A stretch of DNA of 64,000 nucleotides from CAWJEL01 sp964647255. GTDB lineage: Bacteria; Chloroflexota; Anaerolineae; CG2-30-64-16. Under the pieces are notes generated by a model. The model saw only the letters and a list, made by a program, of their open reading frames with translations. It was not told where the DNA came from and did no database searches. The DNA is taken from positions 1 through 64,000 of the forward strand of contig CAZYGI010000013.1 of assembly GCA_964647255.1 (NCBI GenBank), written 5' to 3'. A program made the translations under genes and the position numbers. Shown piece after piece: positions 27,603 to 36,880 of this stretch (position 1 is the stretch's first letter; every line of letters begins with the position of its first letter).

Positions 27603-27865
27603 ACTCGCCCGATAGGGAGAATCGCAGCTCACCCGCCGCCGGTCTTCCCGTCTGCCGGCCTGCACCAATCAGCCCACGGCCAAGTTGACGATCCCAACCA
27701 GGTGACCTGGGCCTCCCCGAACGGACATAGCTCAGATTGGGCGTTGCACAGTCTGCAAGCTTACCTCCTGCTGCCCCCAGCCTCTGTTTTAATCGCCAGG
27801 ACCGCACGCCAAATGCAATTATCTATTTGTATTAAATTAGTATTTTAATTACTTACGATTTGTAC
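27603..27865. other. Gene-free spacer upstream of the eCIS promoter
   Basis: I see no supported gene. Composition changes from GC-rich to strongly AT-rich at about 27810, unlike the rest of the window. Confidence 0.4.
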
Positions 27866-27894
27866 TTGATATGTTTTTATTTTAGATGTATAGT
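27866..27894 (+). promoter_or_regulatory. Sigma-70-type promoter of the eCIS operon
   Basis: TTGATA (27866-27871) and TATAGT (27889-27894) are separated by 17 bp inside an AT-rich stretch (about 27810-27900). The first gene starts 95 bp further on with an AAAGGAG site. It is the only strong promoter I find for the run of genes up to 54289. Confidence 0.7.
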
Positions 27895-27988
27895 CGCTTT
27901 GTTCTGATGCCGCAAGGCAATCAAGATCCGATGGCAGGTACGAACTTTTCTTGCCGGATTGCATGATTTCTGCAAAAGGAGATTAACG

Positions 27989-29641
27989 ATGCCCGTTGCC
28001 CCCCCTGTGACCTATCCTGGAGTGTATATTCAGGAGGTGGAAAGCCCGGTGCACACCGTGACACCGGTGGCAACATCCACCACGGCGTTTGTCGGCCGGG
28101 CGAAGCGCGGCCCCGATGGCAGCCCCGACGGTGGTGGGCCGGAGCTCATCCACAGCTTCGGCGACTTCCAACGTATCTTCGGCGGTTTGTGGGCCGATAG
28201 CCCCCTGGGCTACGCGGTCAACGATTTCTTCCTCAACGGCGGCAGCGATGCAGTGATCGTCAGGCTGCACAATGGCGCCAAGGCCGCAACCATCACCATG
28301 CCGGCGGGTGGCGGCACCGTTGCGCTTCAGGCCAAGTCCAAGGGCGCATGGGGGAACTCCCTACGCGTGCGTGTGGAGTACGTTTTGCCTGCAAACACAT
28401 CCTCAACCGATCCTACCTACAAGATGGTTGCGGACAATGTAGCCACGCCGCTCGGCGTCACCGATCCGACGGAGCTATTCAACTTGTATGTGTATGATGG
28501 TGACAGCGGCGCGACAGAGAAACTGACCAACATCACCGCGAACACGGGCGTGCGCACCGTCAACAAGGTGCTGGCCCATGAATCGAGCCTGGTGGCGTGC
28601 GCCGATCCCGATATGTCGTGGGCCATCAAACCAGACCCCCACGCGAAGCTGGTCAAGCCGACCAAGCCCTGGTGGGATGATGACAACGCGGGCGGCTTCA
28701 CTCCGGCGGATGCCAACAGCGGAAGTGATGGCGGCGCGCTGCAACCGACCGATTACACCGGCGATCCGGGAAAGAAAACCGGCATCTATGCACTGGAAAA
28801 TGCGGATATCTTCAACCTGCTGGTAATCCCCCCCGACACCGCCAACGGCGATACGCCTACCGACCCTGTATTGACCACGGCGCTGGCCTACTGCGAGCGC
28901 AAACGCGCCATCCTCCTGGTGGATCCGCCCTCTGGATGGGCCCGCAAGGATAACGCCAAGAACGGCGTGCCGATCAGCGGCCTTGGCCCCAGCGCAAACG
29001 CCGCCATCTACTTCCCGCGCATCCGGAAGGCCAACCCGCTGCACCAAAACCAGATCGAGACCTTCGTGCCCAGCGGCACGGTGGCCGGCATCATTGCGCG
29101 CACCGATCTGCAGCGGGGTGTCTGGAAGGCGCCGGCGGGGCTCGAAGCAACCATGAGCGGTGTGGCGTCGCTGACCGTGCCGCTCACCGACGCCGAGAAC
29201 GGCGAGCTGAACCCGCTTGGCATCAACTGCCTGCGCACTCTGCCCGCGGCCGGGAACGTCGTTTGGGGCGCACGCACCACGGTCGGAGACGACCGGCTGT
29301 CGTCGCAGTGGAAATATCTGCCGGTCCGGCGCACGGCCCTCTGGATCGAGGAAACGCTCTATCGCAGCTCCCAGTGGGCGGTCTTCGAGCCCAACGACGA
29401 ACCGCTCTGGTCGGCCTTGCGGCTGAATATCGGCGCATTCATGCAGGGCTTGTTCCGCCAGGGCGCATTCCAGGGCCAATCGCCCAAGGACGCCTATTTC
29501 GTCCAGTGCGACAGCACCACCACGACCCAGGCCGACATTGACCGGGGCATCGTCAATATCGTGGTCGGCTTTGCGCCGCTGAAACCCGCCGAGTTCGTCG
29601 TGATCTACATCCAGCAGATCGCCGGCAACATCGCGACATGA
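27989..29641 (+). CDS. eCIS contractile sheath protein
   Basis: The start at MPVAPPVTYPG has an AAAGGAG site; ten upstream in-frame residues are discarded. The N-terminus PGVYIQEVES and TAFVGRAKRGPDG, followed by NDFFLNGGSDAVIVR, is the signature of phage-tail-like sheath proteins (Afp2-4/Pvc2-4 group). The C-terminal part (INCLRTLPAAGNVVWGARTT, then YLPVRRTALWIEETLYRS and NVVGFAPLKPAEFV-like) is the conserved sheath core. At 550 residues it is of normal sheath length. Only one sheath gene is present, whereas Afp and PVC carry three. The protein forms the contracting outer cylinder that drives the tube. Confidence 0.95.
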   Translation: MPVAPPVTYPGVYIQEVESPVHTVTPVATSTTAFVGRAKRGPDGSPDGGGPELIHSFGDFQRIFGGLWADSPLGYAVNDFFLNGGSDAVIVRLHNGAKAATITMPAGGGTVALQAKSKGAWGNSLRVRVEYVLPANTSSTDPTYKMVADNVATPLGVTDPTELFNLYVYDGDSGATEKLTNITANTGVRTVNKVLAHESSLVACADPDMSWAIKPDPHAKLVKPTKPWWDDDNAGGFTPADANSGSDGGALQPTDYTGDPGKKTGIYALENADIFNLLVIPPDTANGDTPTDPVLTTALAYCERKRAILLVDPPSGWARKDNAKNGVPISGLGPSANAAIYFPRIRKANPLHQNQIETFVPSGTVAGIIARTDLQRGVWKAPAGLEATMSGVASLTVPLTDAENGELNPLGINCLRTLPAAGNVVWGARTTVGDDRLSSQWKYLPVRRTALWIEETLYRSSQWAVFEPNDEPLWSALRLNIGAFMQGLFRQGAFQGQSPKDAYFVQCDSTTTTQADIDRGIVNIVVGFAPLKPAEFVVIYIQQIAGNIAT

Positions 29642-29679
29642 GCAGCAGCCCTGGGCACGGGCGCTAAGGAGAGAACACC

Positions 29680-30093
29680 ATGGCAGAAAAAGCAAGTTGG
29701 ACAATGCAGTTGAGGATCGATGGGGGCCCCGCGATCAGCGCGGCCAGCCAGGTGACCGTGGACGCCTACGACAAGGCGAGCCTTGATCTGACCAAGAACG
29801 CGGCCACCAAGACCGTCCAGGTGCAGCCCGCTCCCGGCCTGGCAAGATACCTGGTGGTCACCGCCAGTGCATACAGCGACCCAAAAGATAACACGGCAAA
29901 GGTGAGCTTCAAATTCGCGAAGGCTGATGGCACCCCCATCGGCAATGATATCCAGTTGGTGGATGCGCTGGTGGTGACCGGCCAGGCGGCCCTGGCCAGC
30001 ATCGCGCCGAATTGGACCGGCCTGACGTTCACGAGCACGTTCGCCGATCCCATCACCGTGAATGTGCTGGTCTGCCGGGCTGCTGCTCCGTGA
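29680..30093 (+). CDS. Unrecognised eCIS protein between sheath and tube
   Basis: This 137-residue protein starts with AAGGAGAG upstream and is preceded by the sheath gene and followed by the tube gene. The sequence is beta-rich (WTMQLRIDGGP, ARYLVVTASAYSD, KVSFKFAKADG, LTFTSTFADPITVNVLV) without signal peptide, Cys pairs or long helices. I do not recognise a family. The position inside the sheath-tube pair suggests a structural role, such as a second inner-tube layer, a collar, or a surface decoration of the sheath. Confidence 0.7.
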   Translation: MAEKASWTMQLRIDGGPAISAASQVTVDAYDKASLDLTKNAATKTVQVQPAPGLARYLVVTASAYSDPKDNTAKVSFKFAKADGTPIGNDIQLVDALVVTGQAALASIAPNWTGLTFTSTFADPITVNVLVCRAAAP

Positions 30094-30186
30094 TGGCCCG
30101 GCGCTGGCACCTCGCGCCGGCCGCGCCCATCGACCTGGCCGCGATCCGATCCCGGCCATCACTTCAAAGCCTGAAAAGGAGGAAGC

Positions 30187-30717
30187 ATGCCTGCTCCAGA
30201 GTTCACGGTCAACACGTACCGATACGATCCGTCCAAGAAGTTCAAATTTCGCGTCAATTGGTATAACAATTATTTGGCCGGCATCAGCAAGGTGGGCGGC
30301 CTGACGCGCACCACGCAGGTCGTCAGCCACCGCGAGGGCGGCGACCCCAGCAGCAGCCGCAAATCGCCGGGCCAGACCGACTATGGGCCGATCACCCTGG
30401 AACGCGGGGTCACGCACGATAAAGACTTCGAGCAGTGGGCCAATAAGGTCTGGGCCTACGGCAACGCGGCCGGCCAGGAGGTCTCGCTCAAGGATTTCCG
30501 CAAGGACATCATCATCGAGCTGTACAACGAGGCCGGGCAGAAGGTGGTCGCGTACAACGTCCATCGCTGCTGGGTGTCGGAGTTCACGGCGCTGCCCGAG
30601 CTGGATGCCGGCGGCAACGCGGTCGCGATCCAATCCATCACGCTGCAACATGAAGGGTGGGAACGTGACACCTCGGTGGTTGAGCCGACGGAACCGAACT
30701 ATTTGCTGCCATCGTAA
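30187..30717 (+). CDS. eCIS inner tube protein (T4 gp19-like)
   Basis: The start has a perfect AAAAGGAGG site. The protein (176 residues) shows the tube pattern: KFKFRVNWYNNYLAGISKVG, TLERGVTHDKDFEQWANKVW, KDIIIELYNEAGQKV and a C-terminal LDAGGNAVAIQSITLQHEGW. This is the phage-tail tube family of Afp1/Afp5 and Pvc1/Pvc5, whose hexameric rings stack into the rigid tube that carries the cargo. A single tube gene serves here in place of the two seen in PVC/Afp. Confidence 0.93.
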   Translation: MPAPEFTVNTYRYDPSKKFKFRVNWYNNYLAGISKVGGLTRTTQVVSHREGGDPSSSRKSPGQTDYGPITLERGVTHDKDFEQWANKVWAYGNAAGQEVSLKDFRKDIIIELYNEAGQKVVAYNVHRCWVSEFTALPELDAGGNAVAIQSITLQHEGWERDTSVVEPTEPNYLLPS

Positions 30718-30747
30718 GGCTGCCTGCCACATTGGGGGATGCGTGTG

Positions 30748-31476
30748 ATGCGTACACTCTCTGCCCTGGACCTGGTGCGCGCGTGGGAGGCAGGCCGCGA
30801 TCGCCATCCGGTGGATCGCGCGCTGCTGCTGCTGGCGCTCGCGTACCCCGAGCTCACGCGAGACCAGCTGGCCGCGCTCACCATCGGACAGCGCAACGGC
30901 CGGCTCCTGGCGCTGCGCCAGCAGCTTCTGGGCGCGCACTTGAACGCGTACGCCGAATGTCCCCAATGCCGCGAAGCGCTGGAATTCTCCATCAACGCGC
31001 CATCGCTCCGGTCGCCCGAACCCGCAGAACTGATGTTCACCCTGGCCATTGATGGATTGGAGGTGCGCCTCCGCCTGCCCGACAGCCTGGATCTGGCGGC
31101 CATCAGCGATGTGCCGGGGCCGGATGAGGCCCGACGCCAGCTGTTCGAGCGCTGTGTGCTGGAGGCCCGGCAAGGCGAGACGCCGGTCGCGGCCGCGGCG
31201 TTGTCCGATGAGATCGTGACGGCTTTGGCTGACGCCATGGGCGAACGCGATCCGCAGGCGAGCCCGCGCTTCCGATTGAACTGCCCGGCCTGCGGGCACG
31301 GCTGGGCCGCCCTGTTCGACATCGTCTCGTACTTCTGGACCGAGATCAACGCCTACGCGCAGCGCCTGCTGGGTGAGGTGCATCACCTGGCACGGGCCTA
31401 TGGCTGGCGCGAAGCCGATATCCTGGCGATGAGCTCAGCTCGGCGCCAATTCTATCTGAACCTGGCGGGCGAATGA
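30748..31476 (+). CDS. Zn-ribbon baseplate-type protein (T4 gp26/51-like)
   Basis: I used the second ATG (MRTLSALDLVRAWEAG) because a GGGGGA site fits it. The helical N-terminus (ALLLLALAYPEL, TIGQRNGRLLALRQQLLG) resembles the T4 base-plate protein family often found beside phage-like tube genes. Two paired-Cys motifs, CPQCREAL and CPACGHGW, lie about 100 residues apart and probably form one zinc site. The protein may chaperone or nucleate baseplate assembly rather than be part of the particle. Its stop codon overlaps the next gene by four bases (ATGA). Confidence 0.6.
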   Translation: MRTLSALDLVRAWEAGRDRHPVDRALLLLALAYPELTRDQLAALTIGQRNGRLLALRQQLLGAHLNAYAECPQCREALEFSINAPSLRSPEPAELMFTLAIDGLEVRLRLPDSLDLAAISDVPGPDEARRQLFERCVLEARQGETPVAAAALSDEIVTALADAMGERDPQASPRFRLNCPACGHGWAALFDIVSYFWTEINAYAQRLLGEVHHLARAYGWREADILAMSSARRQFYLNLAGE

Positions 31477-33662
31477 ACGATTTTCTGGCCGCGATCGTGA
31501 CGGCAGTGCAGACGCCCCCGGCTTCACCGATGATCCAGCCGTCCTTGGCGCCGCACTTTGCGCTCATGCCGGACATCGCCGGCGACAGCATGGCCGTCGG
31601 GGGCGATGTCGGTGACCCGCTGTTTGAGGCGGTCGGGATGGCCAACGGCGCCTTACCGGGTGCGCCGGATGTTATCCCACCGCTGCTGCCGCTCGGCGTC
31701 TATGATGATGACACGGCGCACTTGCCGTGGTCGGAGGCTGAGGCGCCGGCGTTTGCGGCCGAACCCGGGGACCCGGCCAGTCCGGAGGCTCCGAGCCGAT
31801 CCACAATCAGCCAACCGGTCTTCGCTGATGCCAGCGCGGATGAAACATCTCGCGCCGCCACGATAGATGAATCCGCTCGTAGGAGCGACTTCAGTCGTTC
31901 GGCGCAGACCACGGCGGACGAATCCGCTCGTAGTAACGACTTCAGTCGTTCGGCGCAGACCACGGCGCCTGAAGTCGCTCCTACAAACCGATCCATTTTC
32001 AGAGCAGCCAGCCAGGCCTCGCGCGACGCCACAGCAAATGAGAATGGACGTCGCAGCTTGCCGCGTTCCGGCGCGAGCCCCGACGTCCCGAACCTCGAAG
32101 CTGCTTCACATTCTGGATCAGAACGCTCGCCGCTGTCCGGTTCCGTTGCAATCACGGACGCTGTTTCAGCGCCGGAGCCGGAGTCCGCGGCGCGCACTGG
32201 CGCAACACGGGTGACACCGGGCATTCCACCTGATGCAGACGCGACGCGCATCACCGCACAGCCGGTCGTTCCGGCCCCCGCTCACTCGTCATTCGGCACA
32301 TCTCCCTTGAAGGCGTCCGATGTGGTCGAGCCCGCAGCCGCTAATCGGCCGGGCGCAGACGCACCGAAAGCGACCCTCAGGGCGGCAGATGCGCATGGGA
32401 GCGCCGGCGCCACGCTGGCTGAAGAGCTCAAACCAGGGCGTACAGAGCACGAAGTGCAGGCCGGTTCTAAGAGTCATCCTGGCGCCGTTGCGGCTTGGCG
32501 GGCGACCGGTGCACCCACACCCGAGAGCCTGTGGGACACCGATCCCAAGAGAGTTACTTTCGGGATGGAGGCCCTTGTCGGGCGCGCCGCCACGACGGAT
32601 GAATCCGCTCGTAGTAACGACTTCAGTCGTTCGGCGCAGACCACGACGGACAAATCCGCTCGTAGTAACGACTTCAGTCGTTCGGCGCAGACCACGGCGC
32701 CTACAGATGCAACGGGTGCGGTGATGCCCGACGAGGTGAAACCAAGAGCCCTACCAGACTCCCAAACGAACGCGCCCCCCAGGCTTGCGGCTGGCGCACC
32801 GCTCGAGGCCACGCGGGCGACGCGCAGCCGAATCCGGCCGGCAGGATCCCGCCGCGCCGGGGTGACCCCAGTCCAGGCGCAGGCAGGCGAGGCCATACGC
32901 CACGCCGCTCCCGGGCACACCGCTGAGGCTGCGAGCCCCACCTCGGAGGCCGATGCGAAGCCAACGACATCGTCACTACCCTTCGTAAGTATGGCGCGAC
33001 CCAGGAGTGAGATACCGCGAGCGACTTTAGCGGAGACAGGCGCGGCGGCCGCCGAGAACGTAGCGCAAGCTGGCAGCTTGCGCCACTCGCCCGTTCTCAG
33101 AGCAGCCGCCCATGCCGTGAGCGGCGCCACCGACGATGAAGCCAGACGGGGCAGCTCCCTGCGTGCCGGGGCCAGACCTGCCAACCAGATGTTCAGAGCC
33201 GCCAATGAAAGCGGGATGCGAGTGGATGCAGGGCCCATGAACGACTCGGACACTGCCCGCCTTGATCCGCGCCGTCCGCGTCCCATGCTCAAAGCGGTGC
33301 GTGTCCCTGAGCAGACCGCACCGGTGACAGCCGAGGCGAGGGACAGCACCCCGGAGCACTTCAACGCGCTGGTCCGCCAGACGGAGCGCGCCGCCACGAG
33401 CGGGAGTGTGCGGACCCCATCCATCATCCGGCCTGTGCCGGAAGCACCTGCAGCGGTCACAGGCCGGACCGCGGCCTCGGGTCGGTCACAGGTCCAGGAG
33501 CTGGCCCCGGCCGAGTCATTGCCCACCATTCGGGTGACCATCGGCCGCATCGAGGTGCGGGCCCGCAGTACCGAAGCAGCCCCTGTGCCGGCTCGTCCCA
33601 TGCCGCGCCCCCCGATGTCACTCGACGCGTACCTCGGCCGCGCCGCAAGAGGCAACCGATGA
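31473..33662 (+). CDS. Long disordered eCIS protein with in-frame 51-bp repeats
   Basis: The 729-residue product is rich in Ala, Ser, Pro, Arg and Thr and has no fold until its end. The last 50 residues (PTIRVTIGRIEVRARS, then MSLDAYLGRAA) are compact and look like the conserved tail that such proteins carry in other phage-tail-like clusters. Four copies of a 17-residue unit (DESARSNDFSRSAQTTA and variants) lie at 31866-31967 and 32598-32699. Coupling by ATGA overlaps on both sides (31473 and 33659) supports real translation. It is a candidate for a tape-measure, scaffold or loading factor, but the lack of helical periodicity argues against a standard tape measure. Confidence 0.75.
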   Translation: MNDFLAAIVTAVQTPPASPMIQPSLAPHFALMPDIAGDSMAVGGDVGDPLFEAVGMANGALPGAPDVIPPLLPLGVYDDDTAHLPWSEAEAPAFAAEPGDPASPEAPSRSTISQPVFADASADETSRAATIDESARRSDFSRSAQTTADESARSNDFSRSAQTTAPEVAPTNRSIFRAASQASRDATANENGRRSLPRSGASPDVPNLEAASHSGSERSPLSGSVAITDAVSAPEPESAARTGATRVTPGIPPDADATRITAQPVVPAPAHSSFGTSPLKASDVVEPAAANRPGADAPKATLRAADAHGSAGATLAEELKPGRTEHEVQAGSKSHPGAVAAWRATGAPTPESLWDTDPKRVTFGMEALVGRAATTDESARSNDFSRSAQTTTDKSARSNDFSRSAQTTAPTDATGAVMPDEVKPRALPDSQTNAPPRLAAGAPLEATRATRSRIRPAGSRRAGVTPVQAQAGEAIRHAAPGHTAEAASPTSEADAKPTTSSLPFVSMARPRSEIPRATLAETGAAAAENVAQAGSLRHSPVLRAAAHAVSGATDDEARRGSSLRAGARPANQMFRAANESGMRVDAGPMNDSDTARLDPRRPRPMLKAVRVPEQTAPVTAEARDSTPEHFNALVRQTERAATSGSVRTPSIIRPVPEAPAAVTGRTAASGRSQVQELAPAESLPTIRVTIGRIEVRARSTEAAPVPARPMPRPPMSLDAYLGRAARGNR
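31866..31967 (+). repeat. Tandem 51-bp repeat pair inside the disordered gene
   Basis: Two copies (31866-31916 and 31917-31967) of a 51-bp unit with core ACGACTTCAGTCGT. An inverted relic, cctgaagtcgctcctac, follows at about 31969. The core resembles a dispersed intergenic repeat that has been taken into the reading frame. Confidence 0.75.
32598..32699 (+). repeat. Second pair of the 51-bp repeat
   Basis: Two further copies (32598-32648 and 32649-32699), nearly identical to the pair at 31866-31967. The unit length is a multiple of three, so the protein frame is kept. Confidence 0.75.
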
Positions 33663-34849
33663 GCAACGCGCGCGCGATCGCTGTCGTCACCGCGGCCCTG
33701 GCCAGCATCTTGACATCGGTGGCCAGGACGGTCCTGTCCGGCACCGTCATCCATGTGGGGCGGCCAGAGAAACTCCCGGAGCCGGACCGTGATCAGCCCG
33801 GCATCAACGTCTTTCTCTTCCAGGTGAGCATCAACGATACGCTGCGTAACGTGGACCTGCCGATGCGTATGGCCGACGGCCGTCTGGTGCAGCGTCCTAC
33901 CCTGGGCCTGGATCTGATCTATCTCCTGACCTTTCATGGCCCCGGCCTTGTGCCTGAGCTGCTGTTGGGACGCACGCTTAGCGCGCTTCACGCCCGTCCG
34001 GCGCTGTCACCGGAGCTGGTGGCCAACGCCATCCAACAAAAGGGCAACGTACCCGGCGATCGCTATCTGCAGGAGACGGACATTGATCAAGCCAAGGGGA
34101 TCCGTTTCGAGTCGTACCCACTTTCTCTGGAGGAGCTTTCCAAGCTGTGGTCCGTCTTCTTCCAGATGCCTTACGCCCTCTCGCTGGCCTACCGGGCGAC
34201 CGCCGTGATGGTCGAGGCTGAGGATTTGCCGGTGCCTGCGCTGCCGGTGCGTGACATCAGCGCGCGGTCCGGCGCCGGCGGCATCCCGCAGATAGAGCAG
34301 ATCCTGCCGCCGCTGGTCGAGCCCGACACCCCCATCGTGCTGCGTGGCCGTAACTTGAGCGCGGCTGACACCTGGATCCAGTTCAGCGGGTCCGCGACGC
34401 CCGTGGCGCCACAGGTAACCGCGGATGGCTTGCAGGTCACGCTGCCCAATGACCTGGCTGCGGGCGCGACGTCCGCGTCGCTGGTCGACGCGACCGGGCG
34501 GCCGCTGTCCAACGCCGCGCCGTTTATGCTCCACCCGCGCGTCATCAGCGCTGACGTCGCCAACAGGCTGCTCACGGTGAACCTGGTGCCGCAGGTGCAA
34601 GCGGGGCAGCGCGTGCGGCTGCTGCTGAATATGGTCGGGAGCCGTGAGGCGTACACAATCGATGTACCGAACGTGACGCAGTCTACCGGCCAAATTGCGA
34701 TCCCCGTCCCTGCGCTGCAATCCGGCGGCAGCTACCTGGTGCGCGTGCAGGTGAATGGCGCGGAGAGCCAGCTCACCACCGTCCCGCCGCCTGATAAGCC
34801 GCACAGCCCGGCTCAGCCGTACAACTTCCCGATGGTAACCCTCCCATGA
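33659..34849 (+). CDS. eCIS tube terminator/cap protein (Pvc16/DUF4255) with Ig-like C-terminus
   Basis: The N-terminal 190 residues (INVFLFQVSINDTLRNVDLP, LDLIYLLTFHGPG, LWSVFFQMPYALSLAYRAT) match the DUF4255/Pvc16 N-terminal domain that caps the end of the eCIS tube and sheath. The remaining 200 residues form beta-rich IPT-like modules (PDTPIVLRGRNLSAADTWIQ, SGGSYLVRVQVNGAESQL) that are not part of the minimal cap. ATGA overlaps join it to the disordered gene before and the ATPase gene after. The extra domain would sit at the distal tip of the particle. Confidence 0.88.
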   Translation: MSNARAIAVVTAALASILTSVARTVLSGTVIHVGRPEKLPEPDRDQPGINVFLFQVSINDTLRNVDLPMRMADGRLVQRPTLGLDLIYLLTFHGPGLVPELLLGRTLSALHARPALSPELVANAIQQKGNVPGDRYLQETDIDQAKGIRFESYPLSLEELSKLWSVFFQMPYALSLAYRATAVMVEAEDLPVPALPVRDISARSGAGGIPQIEQILPPLVEPDTPIVLRGRNLSAADTWIQFSGSATPVAPQVTADGLQVTLPNDLAAGATSASLVDATGRPLSNAAPFMLHPRVISADVANRLLTVNLVPQVQAGQRVRLLLNMVGSREAYTIDVPNVTQSTGQIAIPVPALQSGGSYLVRVQVNGAESQLTTVPPPDKPHSPAQPYNFPMVTLP

Positions 34850-36834
34850 GCGCGACGACGGCGGCCAACTGGGCCGAAGCCAACTGGCAACATCTGACGA
34901 ACGCGCTGGAAACGGTGCGCTACGCGTTGCTGCGCCATACCAGGAAGTACGACATTCCAGAGTCCGCGGGTTCGCCGGCCGCCGGCATGGAACTGTCACC
35001 GCCACCTGCCCTGGAGACCGTAGTCAAGTTATTCGGCCTTTCGGCCTTTGAGCGGGCCGTGCTGCTGCTGTGCGCCGGCTGCGAGCTGGATTCGCGCTTC
35101 GCGACCCTGTGCGCGACGATTCATGGGGATCCGCACCAGTCCTATCCAACCTTCAGCGTGGCGCTGGCCGCCTTGCCCGACCCCCAGTGGTCGGCAGTGA
35201 CCCCGGCCGCGCCGCTGCGCGACTGGCAACTGATCCACGTGGAGCCGGGCGCTAGCCTGACGCGCAACACCCTGCGGATTGACGAGCGCATCCTGCACTA
35301 CCTGGCCGGCGTTTCGCACCTGGATGCGCAGCTCGCCGGGCTGGTCCAGCCGCAGGTCCCGCCCGAAAAACTGGCGCCGTCGCACTGGGCCCTGGCCCGC
35401 GAGATCGCAGCCACCTGGTCGCAGGCTGCAGGCCAGGGCGCCTTGCCTGCGATGCAATTATGTGGGCCCGAGGTCGCAGGCAAGCGCGATATCGCCGCGG
35501 CAGCCTGCCGCTTGCTGGGCCTGCCGCTCTACCGCATGCCGGCCGCGGCGCTGCCCACCCGTCCGGGTGAGCATGACCAGATGCTGCGCCTGTGGCAGCG
35601 GGAATACCTGCTGGACAACCACGTGCTGCTGTTGGACTGCGACGACAGCGACCCGCACGACAAGGCGCTGGAGAGCGCGATCGCACAGATCGTCGAGGCG
35701 ACGCCCTACATGCCGCTGCTGCTGACCGGCCGCGAACGCCGCGGCCCGTGGCAGCGCCCGGTGCTCACCTTCGACGTGGTCAAGCCTACCCCGGCCGAAC
35801 AGCGCCAGGTCTGGGTGGCGTTGTTGGGGCAGGATGCAGAGCTGTTGGCCCCCCAGGTGGAGCAGATCGTCAGCCAGTTCAACCTGGATGCGCCTGCCAT
35901 CGCCGCGGCGCACAGCGGCGCGCTGGGGCTGATGGAAGACGCGATACGCAGCGGCGATCGGCCTGCCGAGGAAAAGCTAGGGGACGCGCTCTGGCAGGTC
36001 TGCCGGCGGCAGGCCCGCCCCCGCCTGGACGACCTCGCGGCGCGGATTGACACCGTCGCCGGCTGGGATGACCTGGTGCTGCCGGACGCCGAACTGGAGA
36101 TCCTGCACGAGATCGCGGCCCAGGTGCGGGGACGCAGCCAGGTGTACGAAAGGTGGGGCTTCCAGGCCAAGAGCCGCCGCGGCCTGGGGATCAGCGCGTT
36201 GTTCGCGGGCGCCAGCGGGACGGGCAAGACCCTGGCGGCCGAGGTGCTGGCCAACGAGCTGCGGCTGGACCTCTACCGCATTGACCTCAGCGCCATCGTC
36301 AGCAAGTGGGTGGGGGAGACTGAGAAAAACCTGAGCCGCGTGTTTGACGCCGCCGAGGCGGGGGGTGCGATCCTGCTCTTCGACGAGGCCGATGCGTTGT
36401 TCGGCAAGCGCGGCGAGGTCAAGGACAGCCACGACCGCTACGCCAATATCGAGATCAGCTATCTGTTGCAGCGTATGGAATCGTATCGCGGGCTGGCGAT
36501 CCTGACCTCCAACCTGAAGGAATCGCTCGACAGCGCCTTTGCCCGGCGCATCCGTTTCACCGTAACGTTTCCTTTTCCCGATGCGGCCGAGCGCGCGGCC
36601 ATCTGGCAACGGGTGTTTCCGGCCGCAACGCCCACGAAGGGACTGGACCCGACCAAACTGGCGCGGCTGGATCTGCCGGGCGGCTCGATCCGCAACATCG
36701 CGCTCAACGCCGCGTTCCTGGCCGCGGGCGCGGGCGAGCCGGTGCGCATGGCGCATCTGCTGCGCGCGGCGCGGCGCGAATATGCCAAGCTGGAACGGCC
36801 GATCAACGCCGCGGACGTCAAGGACTGGCTGTGA
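34846..36834 (+). CDS. eCIS AAA+ ATPase (Afp15/Pvc15-like)
   Basis: The 662-residue chain has a helical N-terminal half and a C-terminal AAA+ domain with Walker A GASGTGKT at residues 455-462, Walker B AILLFDEADALFG, and a sensor region beginning YRGLAILTSNLKESLDSAF followed by RRIRF. A degenerate first AAA-like domain (PLLLTGRERRGPW) precedes it. AAA+ proteins are near-universal in eCIS clusters and are needed for assembly or cargo loading, not for the particle itself. The start overlaps the cap gene by four bases. The gene for a putative cargo follows 47 bp downstream. Confidence 0.92.
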   Translation: MSATTAANWAEANWQHLTNALETVRYALLRHTRKYDIPESAGSPAAGMELSPPPALETVVKLFGLSAFERAVLLLCAGCELDSRFATLCATIHGDPHQSYPTFSVALAALPDPQWSAVTPAAPLRDWQLIHVEPGASLTRNTLRIDERILHYLAGVSHLDAQLAGLVQPQVPPEKLAPSHWALAREIAATWSQAAGQGALPAMQLCGPEVAGKRDIAAAACRLLGLPLYRMPAAALPTRPGEHDQMLRLWQREYLLDNHVLLLDCDDSDPHDKALESAIAQIVEATPYMPLLLTGRERRGPWQRPVLTFDVVKPTPAEQRQVWVALLGQDAELLAPQVEQIVSQFNLDAPAIAAAHSGALGLMEDAIRSGDRPAEEKLGDALWQVCRRQARPRLDDLAARIDTVAGWDDLVLPDAELEILHEIAAQVRGRSQVYERWGFQAKSRRGLGISALFAGASGTGKTLAAEVLANELRLDLYRIDLSAIVSKWVGETEKNLSRVFDAAEAGGAILLFDEADALFGKRGEVKDSHDRYANIEISYLLQRMESYRGLAILTSNLKESLDSAFARRIRFTVTFPFPDAAERAAIWQRVFPAATPTKGLDPTKLARLDLPGGSIRNIALNAAFLAAGAGEPVRMAHLLRAARREYAKLERPINAADVKDWL

Positions 36835-36880
36835 AGGGGCGGCACGTGAGATCGGTGAGTAGCTTTGAGGAGAAGCAGGG

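Noticed and set aside
27217..27615. 132-residue plus-strand frame before the eCIS operon
   Set aside because: It is antisense to the PLD relics and has no motif or ribosome site.
31866..32699. Possible CRISPR array
   Set aside because: The repeats are tandem without spacers of constant length and stay in the reading frame of a translated gene.
32474..33991. 505-residue minus-strand frame
   Set aside because: Antisense to the disordered gene and the cap gene; the plus strand has ATGA coupling and conserved ends.
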